Shown here one piece after another: positions 1 through 10,061 of a DNA stretch of 64,000 nt (its first letter is position 1; each line of letters starts with the position of its first letter). The DNA comes from Rusavskia elegans (lineage: Eukaryota; Ascomycota; Lecanoromycetes; Teloschistales; Teloschistaceae): positions 434,001 through 498,000 of the forward strand of contig SAUG01000009.1 in NCBI GenBank assembly GCA_011316305.1. The letters are read 5' to 3'. Both the position numbers and the translations under genes were made by a program. The notes beneath the pieces are model-generated. The model saw nothing but the letters and a program-made list of their open reading frames with translations, did no database searches and was not told the DNA's origin.

Positions 1-397
1 CAGAATTAAGCAACACGGAAGCTGCGATACGAAGAATGGCAGCTTGGTGTATTGGGACCGCGGTGCAAAACAACAACAAGACACAGGAAAGGGCAAGTGT
101 CCTGTCGTAATGCTTCTCCAATACTCTGTGCTAATTGACTCCTTGTAGGCCCTAGCGGTCAACGCATTGCCCCTTTTGGTTCAATTGGCCTTGGAAGATC
201 CAAATGACCAAGTACGAAGAAAAGCGATTTATGCGCTTTCCAGTGAGGTCAGGAATTATCCTCCAGCTTTGCAGGTTATGGTGCAACATCTACCGAAGGA
301 GCTGCGACCGGGAGGTCTCGTCAACGCAGGAGATATGGATGATGTTGACAAAGTCATGGATGGTATCAAGCAAGCGTCTGGCAGGACTGTAAAATAG
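1..397 (+). CDS. FES1: Hsp70 nucleotide exchange factor FES1, C-terminal part (5' end outside window)
   Basis: Fes1 is an armadillo-like cytosolic factor that releases ADP from Ssa-type Hsp70. Only the last two exons are present: about 3-92 and 149-397 (stop TAG). Exon 1 reads ...[21 protein letters not shown], a family signature, and exon 2 continues [20 protein letters not shown]. The intron that joins these in the family register is 93-148 (56 nt). It starts GCAAGT rather than GT and has a CTAAT branch-like site, so it is a GC-AG intron. Forcing the nearest GT donor (99) would add two residues (AS) to a conserved stretch. The last exon covers the end of the repeat domain and a short lysine-ending tail. 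The start and the N-terminal domain lie upstream of base 1. Identity is confident; the splice choice is inferred. Confidence 0.9.
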
Positions 398-728
398 CCA
401 TTTGAATTTTTCTCAGCGAAGGAGCGCATTGTCTTTGGGTGTATGGCTAGCACGTGCTGTACATGACCTTTGACGTATTGCAATGACTGTCTTCTAAGAT
501 ATCGCCTGGTCACCTCTGTGTGGTCTATCAATCGTAAGCAGTGTTCTGCTCCGTGTGGTATAAACGCAGTATTGAAAGGGGTGGCTACTCAGAAAGACGC
601 TTGTCCGTTTGATGTCGCTGCGAGATGAATTGGCATGTGAAGAATGCTTAGTCATGTCCCTTCCGCCTAAATTTGCCTTGACAGCAATTCCCAAGGGTCC
701 AAATCGTAGAAATCGTGAAAAGTACAGA
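398..728. other. Intergenic: FES1 3' flank and LOC1 promoter
   Basis: No gene seen. The palindrome AGCACGTGCT (E-box core CACGTG) lies at 449-458 and TTGACGT at 470-476, about 250-280 bp upstream of the LOC1 start. The frame of LOC1 is open back to 609, but the conserved protein start is at 729. Confidence 0.5.
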
Positions 729-1416
729 ATGGCGCCGACAAGAACCGTTGGTTCTAAGTTCGCAGCAAGCAAGTCAGAAAACAGCAAAGGTCTCAAGAAA
801 TCGTCCTTGGGATCGAGCGGCATCAAGAAATCCAAACCGTCGAAGGGCGCCAAACCACTACCACCACCAAAGCAGCAAAAGACCAAGCCAAGCGCAAGAC
901 CCGCCAAACGGAAGAGGAGGGTCTATACGGAGAAAGAGCTGGGCCTACCAAAACTGAACACCATTATCCCCGTTGGCGTGGACTTGCCGAAAGGCAAAAA
1001 GAAAGGAAAGGTCTTTGTGGATGATCAAGTAGGCGAGCTACTCCCAGATCCAGTACGACTGCTCACGCTGGACCCTGCATAGGAAAGCATGATGACTATC
1101 CTAGCAATTGTCAATGCGAACAAGGACGGTCAAATCGAGAGCAAGATGATGAAGAGCAGGCAGATGGAAGAAATTCGGGAAGCCAGGCGTAAAGAAGCTG
1201 AAGCGAGACAGGAGCAGAGACACTCGAAGCTGGTTCGTCACTATCAGAATCTCCATAAAAGAACGAGCTCATGTTGTCCAGGAAGAGCGGAAGGACTCTA
1301 TCCGCCGGAAGAGGAAAGTGAAGACTGAAGGAAATGTTGCCTCGGATCCTCTTGAAAACAAGGAGCGAAGGCTTCAAGCTTCTAAATCCGGCAAGAAGCG
1401 GGTCTCATTCGCGTGA
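729..1416 (+). CDS. LOC1: 60S ribosomal subunit assembly/export protein LOC1
   Basis: Loc1 is a small basic nucleolar RNA-binding protein needed for 60S subunit assembly and, in yeast, for mRNA localisation. The gene model has exons 729-1028, 1083-1232 and 1282-1416 and encodes 194 aa. Family landmarks: the start MAPTRTVG, the block [20 protein letters not shown] followed by PKGKKKGK, the helix [20 protein letters not shown], and the C-terminal KKRVSFA. The introns are 54 nt (GTAGGC...ATAG) and 49 nt (GTTCGT...CCAG). Without splicing, exon 1 runs into a stop and exon 3 lies in another frame, so the unspliced reading frames look broken although the gene is intact. The stop lies 14 bp from the stop of the convergent hydrolase gene, so the 3' UTRs must overlap. 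Confidence 0.9.
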
Positions 1417-1430
1417 ACAAAACTCCACTA

Positions 1431-3056
1431 TCATGGCGCTTGTGTCCGAAGTCTCCTCCGCATTGGATCGAATGCACGATCCCCGCTGAAAGGCTTCTCT
1501 TCCTGGCTTGTTCTGGTGTGCCGCTCATGTCGACAGCCAGCAAGGTCAACAGTAAACGCCATCTCTCTCAGAAACTGGATGGCCTAAGAAACTTCAGCAT
1601 TCGCTGTAGATATTCAGTATCTCACTTACTGGCTTAGCAAACCATCTTCCGGCTCCGCTTTCGAACCAACCTAAATGGCCGCCGAGTCTGGTGGTACATA
1701 AGACTGCGAACGGATTTTGCTGGATTTCCTGATACGGAATAGCCTCCTTGACAGCAACCTTGATGCCATCAGTACGAACCTTGTCAGACGTTGGAACGCT
1801 GGACTTACTGGATCATCCTCGGCATGAATAGCAAAGACAGGTATCCGAACAGCTAAGAGGGCATCACAAGACGAGGCGTCTCGGTCTACGAATACGTTTG
1901 CCATTTAGTACTTCAAATTCCTATGTTGGTCTGAATCAAAAATGCTAAACGTACAATATGCGCCCTCGGTAGGATAGCCCCAGGTCGAGCATTGCAGCTC
2001 TCTATGGTATAAGTCAGCCTAGAAAACATGGCAGACAGCAGACTTGCCTATCAAATTCATGAAGATATCTAATGCTTCGCACTTTGTCGACGTTGATCCG
2101 TGGGTTCTTTGAGATCTGCTTGACATGACTTAAGGCACGCGTTAGATTCTTGTATTCTAGTTCAGTCGAGGGCACCAACAGCTCGAATAGGTTCTTCAGG
2201 TTGGCCCCCATTGCTCTGGAATAAAGATGGAGCCCAAGCCAGCTGTTTTGTAGACCTATACTACCCACGTCCAAATTCCAGGGATTCGAGCATACAACGG
2301 CTGCCTCAAGCAAGCACTGGTCACCTTCCTCACCAAGATACTACGAGGCACCAATACATGTCAGAATCGAGAAATGCAATGGTTTACTGGAACCAGCCAA
2401 TACATTCCTTTACGTACATTGACCAGGATATTTCCACCCAGCGAGAATCCAATTCCAAACAATGGTCTCCTGGGGAATATTTCTCGTAACCATTTAACGA
2501 CCTGCCTGATATCCCAAGTAGCTCGTGCGTTGAAAAGCATGTCACTTGTAATCTTGCTCTGTGCACACCCTCGAGCATTTACCACACAAGCTTCCCATCC
2601 GTCTTTGAACAACGGCTCTAGAACATGTCTCAGATATACCTCGTGAGAACCACCACTCAAGCCATGCAACGTTACTAGCATCGGTTTATCGTCGTCCTTT
2701 CCCAGAGACTCGAGATTACCCTGGGTAAAATAAGTAGTCCTCGGGGGCAGAGCAGGATCGGCATCCTCATAGGGTGGTACAACAAAATCCACCGTGAAAG
2801 TACCTTCAACGGCAGGATCTTCCGCAGTAAGAATTGTGCGCTTGTAGTACACCAGCGGATTTTGTCTAGTCAAGGCTGTCCAACAAGTCTGAAGATGGCC
2901 ATTCAGGAGGAAAGGATTTAACCAACATGGAGGGGTTATTGATTTACAGAGATCTAAGAGGTTAGTCGCTTTGCTGGCTTTGGTGTTCAGGTGTAATGAA
3001 TCTTCATGAGAATGGAAAGTTGTCTTGGCAAAACCTATGAGGCGCCAGAAATCCAT
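1431..3056 (-). CDS. EHT1/EEB1/YMR210W-type alpha/beta hydrolase
   Basis: The family contains yeast medium-chain fatty-acid ethyl ester synthases/esterases and a monoacylglycerol lipase. The likely substrate is an acyl-CoA or acyl ester. Six exons: 3056-2418, 2340-2048, 2001-1955, 1885-1809, 1758-1630 and 1583-1431; 445 codons including the stop. Recognisable blocks: LNPFLLNGHLQT near the N-terminus, HGLSGGSHEVYLRHVL, VVNARGCAQSKITS, the nucleophile elbow GFSLGG (Ser about 205), the acid EDDP (Asp about 350) and GGHLGW (His about 380). The catalytic triad is therefore complete. Intron 2002-2047 has a GCAAGT donor (GC-AG); the others are GT-AG and 46-77 nt. The start MDFWRLIGF at 3056 matches the family better than an in-frame ATG at 3092. 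It is divergent from MAU2. Which acyl substrate it uses cannot be told from sequence. Confidence 0.87.
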
Positions 3057-3351
3057 ACTGTTTGCCAGACAGGTTTGAGTACACTTAATCAATCTTCAGA
3101 AAAGATTTGCGGTGATTCGGAGTGAAAGGTGAACGGAGGTATGCAGAGACAGCGGAAATATCTCCGCTTCGCGTTTATCGCGCCTGCTCTCACATCGTCG
3201 GACCACCCAACAGCCGGGACTTCTCGAGGATTGAAGACAAGTCACGATGAAGTGTCGCGCTATGGAATCCCTCAATAACCCTTGGGAGCCTCTACATTGT
3301 GACATCCGCAAAAGTGGTTAGGAGAAAGAGTTCGATATCGCGAAGGTCGCG
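3057..3351. promoter_or_regulatory. Divergent promoter region, hydrolase / MAU2
   Basis: A 295-bp gap between two divergent starts. It must hold both promoters. No clear TATA box or known operator was recognised. Confidence 0.4.
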
Positions 3352-5741
3352 ATGGGCCATCCACAGGATCTGATGGATACGGTGCATGGGATGCCTCCAC
3401 CTTACCAGCCCAACAGCTTTCGCCAGTCAAGCGATCCCACGTACGGCTATCCCGGTTACGCGAATTACAATGGTGTTTCCCTCTATCAAACCCCGCCCCA
3501 ACAGCCAGGGTATTTGCCCTCCCATCATGGACAACCACTGCCACCATACATGGCATCAGCCAGTGTCAATCATGAGACACGGCCAGTTCTACAATATCAG
3601 AATCAACTCCCAACAAGATCATCTGGAGTTGCAGTGGTTATCCCAAGCCCACAGACTCAAAGAAGAACTTCCATGCCGATGATGGCTTCCCAGCACAAGC
3701 ACAACACGCCGATAAGCTCTTCAGCGAAGTCAAGTGCTCCAACAAGGTTGCCATCTCAGCTGCCTCCTGTTGATTATCAATTGCTATTACTGTCTTTAGC
3801 TGAGGACTATCTTGCTGCAGCCTATGGCCAAGGATCTCTGAAAGCTTTAGTCGATCGAGAGATCAATATGCGGCAATACCACAAGCTTGTTGCAACGGGA
3901 TTGAGCTGTCTCGAGGTGGTTCTCAAGCGCTTCAAACTCCAACCCCAGATGGAGGCGACCGTTCGCTTACGGTATGCATCAGTATTGTACGACGAGACAC
4001 AGAATATGCGGGAAGCAGAGCAGACGTTGAGCGAAGGGATCAAGTTATGTGACAGATATCGACTTTTCGATCTCAAGTACAATATGGAACATCTACTTGC
4101 TCTAGTTCTATTTGAAGGCAGTCGACGAGCATCCTTGAAGTTTCTCGACGGTGTGATCAAGAACGCCGAGGCTTATAAACACACTGCCTGGGTCTATGGA
4201 CTTCGTTTTCTCAAAGTCTCTCTTCTGCTCAAGCTTTCATCTCATCAGGACATCCTCTCCGCATTGAGTCATATCCGAAACATCTCAGCCATTGCAGAAA
4301 AGTCTGGTGATAAGGCAATCCTTACGGTCGCATCGACAGTGGAGGCCTTGATCCATCTACAAGTATCTAGCAGCGCTGAGAGCATCGAACAAGCCCAGCG
4401 TGCGCTTGCTATCGCGAGAAGTCTACAGCTCGATCCTCAAGTGGCTCGGATCCCGCAGGTGGTGGTATTGACGAACATCGTAGACCTTTCTTGTTCCTTG
4501 CAACAGTGTGATCCGTCTCAAGCAGTCAATAAAATGCAAACAATGCATGCCTCGTTGGAAAGCCAGTGTGATTCATGGCATTCCGATGGCACGCTGTTGG
4601 TTCCCGTTCAGTCGCAAGATTCCTCTAAAAGCCCCAGTGGACATGGTATTGTGCGGAAAGATTTACAAGGCTCGCTGGCCATCATATTTCGCTGGACATC
4701 TTGGGAGGACGTATATGTGCTGGGTTTTCTTCTGAGTAGCATAGCGACCGCTCACAAGAATACTTCTGATGGTCTCAAGTCAGAGCAGATGCTAAAAGAA
4801 GGCATCAGACGTCTGGACGGTACGATGAATGATTGCGCTCATTCAGACTAGACTAAATCTTGTTAACAGGTAACGATGAAAGCGAAATGGTTCTCGAGCC
4901 GATATCAACCATCACCTCAAGACATATATGGCGACAAAATCTCAAGTGCTTCCTTCAAACGTATCTTGTATTCGCTCTTTGTACTCGTACAGCTTGGGTA
5001 GCTGCTCAGGAGGGTCTTCATCAGCTTCAGAATACCGCAGCTTCCTTTCCCCAAAACATTGAGCTGCTTGATCTCCTTATCCAATACCTAGACGGCGTCA
5101 TCAACCAAGGAATTGGTCATCTAGACGCCGCACTTTCAATTTTCAAACGTCCACACTTCTCCGCCACGAATATAACAACAACAACGACCCCAGCTCACCT
5201 CGAACTCGCCATCCTCTCCACCCTCAACAGCATTCTCATCATCCGCGACCCCTCCCACCTTTCTCACCACCTCCTCCCCTCTCTTCTCTCCTCCCTGGAA
5301 CCCCACCATTCCTACATCAAGAGCTCCAAACCCCTAACATCAGCACACAACCTCATCCTCGCCACTTCGCCCAACCCCACAGCCCCCGGGATGGTCAAAA
5401 CCAAACAGTACATCCACAACGCACTCTCAGCCGCCAAAGCCATCGCCAACAACCAACTCCTATGCATCACGTTGAGCTTAATGTCTGACAAGTTCTTCAA
5501 TGGAGTGGTAGGCGAACAGAGCGAGAAATCGGCCCGCGCGAGCGAGATGATGGCGAGGAAGGGCGCAGATGCGCTGTGGAAGAGCGTAGGTGCTGGGGCG
5601 GTCGGGGCGACATTGGAGTTGGCGGGGAGGGCTGAAGAGGCGGAGAAGGTGAGGGATCTTGGGAGAGAGATTGCGAGGGGTCTGCCGGAGGGGGTGGTGC
5701 GGTGGGAGGAAGAAGGAGGCGAAGATGTCTATATGAGATGA
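3352..5741 (+). CDS. MAU2: Cohesin loading complex subunit MAU2/Scc4/Ssl3
   Basis: MAU2 (Scc4) is the TPR-rich partner of Scc2/Mis4, and the pair loads cohesin onto chromosomes. Exons 3352-4819 and 4870-5741 are joined by a 50-nt intron (GTACGA...AACAG) and give 779 aa, normal for the fungal family. The N-terminal 120 residues are a low-complexity Pro/Gln/Ser tail. From about residue 135 (VDYQLLLLSLAEDYLAAAYG) a helical repeat region begins that is typical of the cohesin loading factor family, including ATVRLRYASVLYDETQN, EAEQTLSEGIKLCDRY and NMEHLLALVLFE. The second exon keeps the helical pattern (AHLELAILSTLNSILIIRD) and ends in a charged C-terminus (DVYMR). It is convergent with the CENP-A gene, so two chromosome-segregation genes are neighbours here. 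Confidence 0.88.
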
Positions 5742-6304
5742 TTACATCTCGGTGGCGACAGTGAGTTGTATTTCGTGTTGAAAAAGTGGCTTGACGGTGC
5801 TTATGGGCTTTGAGCTGGTGATGGGATCTGATGTAGGTAGCTTGGGTTCGCTGTATATCTATCTGTACGATTTTTCTCCCCGCTGTAACTCGGATATGAC
5901 AATGTTTCTGCATCCCTATCCCTTGTCATGGCTGACTGCTCACATTTAGATTTCTATTTCCATTTTTCCGGTTTCCGAGTGAAGGGATAGCGAAGTACGT
6001 TTTCATTATCGTCTTTCCGGGTGCGGCATAAGGCTCGCCTCGTACGATCAAGCCGGCTGATGGGCTATTATACGACTAACTACCAGTCCTCACCGAAGAT
6101 AGCAAAGAAGGGTCCTTCCCTATCATATCAGAGACCAAACCTCCGAAAGACACACATGCTCCCTATCCCCCCTACAGAGCCCCAAATGACTTCCTTTAGA
6201 ACTCCATCGTCAGTCAAACCCTGCACAATCCTCCTCGATCACTTGCCGTACCCGATCCTTCAGAGACAATACAACAAGATATCGATCCAGTCCGCAAAAC
6301 CCTC
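5742..6304. other. Intergenic between convergent MAU2 and CENP-A
   Basis: 563 bp of 3' flank from both genes. Short open frames here show no family resemblance. Nothing else seen. Confidence 0.4.
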
Positions 6305-6966
6305 CTAACCCAGCCCGCCCCAAGCGCCTCGAATTCTCCTCGCCAACTGGATATCCTTCTGCATGATCGTCACTCGCTTCGCGTGAATGGCGCAGAGATT
6401 GGTATCTTCAAATAGGTGCACCATGAAAGCTTCGGCGGATTCCTGCAGCGCTTGGATAGCTTGGGATTGCCAACGGAGAGTCTCGCCGCCGGCGGGGACT
6501 AGAGACAGGGCGATTTCGCGGACCTTGCAAATTGTTAGCCTCGGGAAGAACGCATGGATGGGGTATGAAGAAAGCAAAGACATACGAGGCGTGAGAAAGG
6601 TAGTTTGAGGAGGAGAAGTTCGGTAGAACGTTGGTAGCGACGGATTTCGCGCAGAGCAATAGTACCGGGTCTGTATCGACGAGGTTTGCGGGGTTGTGGT
6701 TGGGCTGAGAATCGTGTTAGCCTTTTGTCCGATCTGCAGGGCCCCGAGACATCCAATCCACGGGGAGAGTAATGAATCGGGCTAAAGGCGTAGGAGGGTT
6801 ACGAGCCTTGTACGCCACTACTCCTCCTCTTGGCTTTAGGAGCTCCCCCGATTGAATTCCCAGCGACCGACTTGCCGCCTGTCGAAGGGCGCCCCTTTGG
6901 TCGTTTCGTGCCAAGGGGGATTGCGGTTCCCGTCCGCTTGGCCGTTTGCTGTTTTTGAGGGGGCAT
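6305..6966 (-). CDS. CSE4: Centromeric histone H3 variant CENP-A (Cse4/Cnp1)
   Basis: CENP-A replaces H3 in centromeric nucleosomes and specifies the kinetochore site. The model has exons 6966-6822, 6704-6586 and 6523-6305 and encodes 160 aa. The N-tail (about 60 aa) is Lys/Arg/Pro-rich and starts [13 protein letters not shown]. Then come [19 protein letters not shown] (alpha-N), [15 protein letters not shown] (alpha-1), a loop 1 two residues longer than in H3 ([13 protein letters not shown]), [21 protein letters not shown], and the C-terminus [12 protein letters not shown]. The long loop 1, the Trp after it and the GAWGGLG end separate CENP-A from canonical H3. The introns are 117 nt and 62 nt; the first donor (GTAGTG) could instead be three bases downstream (GTGGCG). 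The start is the first ATG with a basic tail. Confidence 0.93.
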
Positions 6967-7563
6967 TGGTGGACAGAGGGACTTCCCTCAGTTGACCGAG
7001 CTTGAAATGCGATGAGGTTGGCGAAGTAAAGCAGCAGGAAAGCTATTTGAGCGTACTGCGATGCGCTGTGAATCTCGGTGTTCGCTCACAGGGGAAGAGT
7101 TGCCCGACGCAGTGCTTATGCACGCGTAATACCGTGAAGGAACGTATTTGTTTCGCTAATAGTTCATGTCCATGCTGCTATGGATCTGAGTTGTGAGCAA
7201 TGGCTAGAGGATATCCATAATAATGGCGGTGGTTGGAGAATATGATTATCTCCAGCCATTCTATTGTTTACAGTGGCGGGCAAGGCAGGTTGACCCGGCA
7301 TCCGTTAAAACCTTTTCGGACTAGCCTACATTGCAAAAAGCTTGGCATATGCCATCATTCAGCCTCTCAGCCACGACACGTTTCAGCGGCGTTTGGAGAT
7401 CAGGCCAGGTCGATCACTTGGATTCCTCATCTTATCAGACCTCACCTCCAACAACTTTCTCCAATACAACCTTCCACTCCTCGATACTGCTTCGAACCCG
7501 AGCTCCCGATAACGAACTTGGCTGTCATCACTTTGCCTTGGCTTTGGCTTCCTTGTCACCAAG
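6967..7563. promoter_or_regulatory. Divergent promoter region, CENP-A / derlin
   Basis: 597 bp between divergent starts. Open frames here look like chance. No recognisable factor sites beyond mixed-composition promoter DNA. Confidence 0.35.
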
Positions 7564-8428
7564 ATGGATATGGATAACATGCTTGGAGGTGGGGGAGGGG
7601 CGATCGGGCAGTTCCCACTGGAGCAGTGGTTCTATGAGATGCCCGTGTGTACGAGATGGTGGACAGCAGCTACGGTCGCTACCTCATTACTCGTTCAGTG
7701 TCAGATCATCACTCCATTCCAGCTCTTCTACAGCTTTCGTGCTGTCTTCGTCAAGAACCAGGTATGCACCCGTGTTCCCAAGATTTTGAGAACGCTACAG
7801 GAAGAAGGAAAAAACCTGATACTGATGATGTTAGTTTTGGCGATTACTCACCACGTTCGTTTACTTCGGCCCCCTCTCCCTCGATCTCCTCTTCCACGTC
7901 TTCTTTCTCCAGCGATACTCCAGGCTTCTCGAAGAATCATCAGGACGATCTCCTGCGCACTTTTCGTGGCTATTGCTTTATGCAACCTCAATCCTCCTAT
8001 GCCTCTCGCCAATGCTTTCAATGCCCTTCTTAGGTTCCGCGCTGAGCAGCAGTTTGGTTTACATCTGGTCGCGGAGGAATCCTGAGACAAGGCTTAGTTT
8101 CCTCGGCCTACTGGTGTTCACGGCGCCCTATTTGCCGTGGGTCTTGATGGCATTTAGCCTGGTGCTGCACGGCACCGTGCCAAAAGACGAGATATGTGGA
8201 GTGATTGTCGGTCATGGTACGTCATCTTACCCACAATGCCCCGGCCCTGTTCTGATGTTCGCAGTGTGGTACTTCTTCAGCGATGTATACCCTTCATTGC
8301 ACAACGGTCAACGACCTCTTGATCCTCCTGGCTGGTGGCGGCGAATTTTTGAGGCAAGGCCGGTTGATACGGGAGTACAGCCAATCAACAACGAGATAGC
8401 GGCGGCTGCTGCACCAGAAGTTAGATGA
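7564..8428 (+). CDS. DER1: Derlin (Der1-like), ER-associated degradation membrane protein
   Basis: Derlins are rhomboid-like pseudoproteases of the ER membrane that help retrotranslocate misfolded proteins. Exons 7564-7761, 7835-8216 and 8265-8428 give 247 aa, the usual length. Signature segments: QFPLEQWFYEMPVCTRWWT at the N-terminus, then YSFRAVFVKNQ, the conserved WR motif in FWRLLTTFVYFGPLSLDLLF, LPWVLMAFSLVL, and HVWYFFSDVYP near the C-terminus. Several hydrophobic segments are spaced as in the family. The introns are 73 and 48 nt with GTATGC and GTACGT donors. The frames change at each intron, so the unspliced sequence looks broken. The tail ends with an Ala-rich segment instead of an obvious binding motif. 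Confidence 0.92.
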
Positions 8429-8871
8429 CATACATGATATCGAGATTTAATTCTTCTCTTTTTTGTTGCCAACAGTTCCGACCCAACAGGCATGGTCGAA
8501 ACGGCGGGGAATGATGGATATGAATTACTGAGAGCAATCTCGAGGAACATTGAATCACGACTGGAGTAAGTCCTTGGGGCCACGTGTGTGCAACCATCTG
8601 GTGGCTTTGCGAGAGACCTTACGTGAAGTGATTATGAGCAATGTTGGGAGAAATTGAATCGAGTCCCAAGACGAAGAATCACGTAGTCGAAAGGCGAAAC
8701 AGAGAATACCGGCCTTACCGACTGGAAATCGAAACTCCAAGCGTAGCATTAATCGGCCAAACAGCAGCCGGAAGTAGAAAAGATTATACTCCAAGACCTA
8801 TACAAGATGACACAAGCTCCATGCTCCCAACCACCCGAGTGCTATACATTTACGGCTTGTGCGCCACGGCA
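8429..8871. other. Intergenic between convergent derlin and VPS68
   Basis: 443 bp of shared 3' flank. Nothing recognisable. Confidence 0.4.
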
Positions 8872-9577
8872 TCAAAGAGCCAGATTGTATGTATAATCGT
8901 CTTCCATATTCTGCGAGACCCAAAGGACAACCGAGCTGGGAAGACGTTAGTGCTCCAATATGTTTGATGTCTGAAGCTGGGGTAATAAATACCTGAGCAT
9001 TATGAGCCCATTGGCAACCACATTGGCAATCCCGAAGTAAAGAGCTGGGAACCCATATTCCGGAACCACGTATTTGAGCACCAGCACCGCCTAGTATGCA
9101 TGAGCAAGACCTCCTCGCAGAACTTGATCGAATTCCACAGCAGGCGTACGTACCACACTCCCTGCCAATCCCCCAGCCATAAGTGCGAATCCAAGGAACA
9201 AAACCAGTCGCGCTTTCCATGCTACGCCAGTGCCGCTGTAGCTATAGCTATCCGCACTTAACCGTGTCTTTTCGATACTATTGATGACAAGCATGCCCAA
9301 GGCACTGCATATTCCAGGAATCCAGTCGACGAACTTGATGTGGACGTCGCTGCCGGCGTTGAGGTGAGAATGTGAATAGGTCGAGGCGTCGATGAAGAAG
9401 AAGAACCCGATGGAGAACTGTGTGTCATGTTGGTCAGCGCTGGAGCACAGCTTGAGTATAAGACTGGTCCTGGAGGGTACGTACCAATGCGCCGGCTAGG
9501 TAGACGCCTGCTGTCCGGGCGTTGGGACTATTTAGCCACTGCGGCCTTTGGAAGCGGAAGAGCCTGTGATCTGCCAT
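8872..9577 (-). CDS. VPS68: VPS68 / TMEM50 (UPF0220) four-pass membrane protein
   Basis: Vps68 acts in endosome-to-vacuole traffic; its animal relatives are TMEM50A/B. Exons 9577-9485, 9417-9154, 9090-8993 and 8935-8872 give 172 aa. Family blocks: VYLAGALFSIGFFFFIDA (TM1), VDWIPGICSALGMLVINSIE (TM2), GTGVAWKARLVLFLGFALMA (TM3), YFGIANVVANGLIML (TM4) and the C-terminus SQNMEDDYTYNLAL. All introns are GT-AG and 57-67 nt. The start MADHRLFRFQRPQW is the first Met of the conserved exon. It is divergent from PET127, 484 bp away. Confidence 0.92.
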
Positions 9578-10061
9578 GTCGGTTGTACTTGCAACCAAAA
9601 GGCCCATGGAGAGTCTATACGAAGTATATGGGTTTGTTGTGTCAAACAATCAGAGCTCAGGTAGCGGTATGCTTTTAATTGGCCGCAAGTTAGTCCAGCA
9701 GGGCGGCTAGAAAGGCAGGGTAGTTTGATAATGACATTGAAAACCGTACACACCAGACTTTTACGAACCTTATAACAACAGCTGGCGCTTTATTGCACTT
9801 TAGTGTGGTAACCAGCTGTAATGTTCGTCTTCACATATGAAAAGAAGCTGCGGGTTGACGGTTTATGCCGTGATGCTCGGTAAGATGGTGATCGCTGTGT
9901 TTGTCGATTGTGCAGATATTAAATTACTGTGATGCTAAGGCGGTATGATACGCGCTTAAGCAGTTCTACCCAACGACCCCTGTCATACGTCAATAATACT
10001 ACACTCCAGTCTTAACCTTGCCACCTGCATTGACAGTTCTGCGGTTCAATACTAGTCTCGA
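9578..10061. promoter_or_regulatory. Divergent promoter region, VPS68 / PET127
   Basis: 484 bp, moderately AT-rich. No gene or clear motif seen. Confidence 0.35.

Noticed and set aside
5497..5913. 138-codon reverse frame over the end of MAU2
   Set aside because: Shadow of the coding strand with Pro/Ser-rich content.
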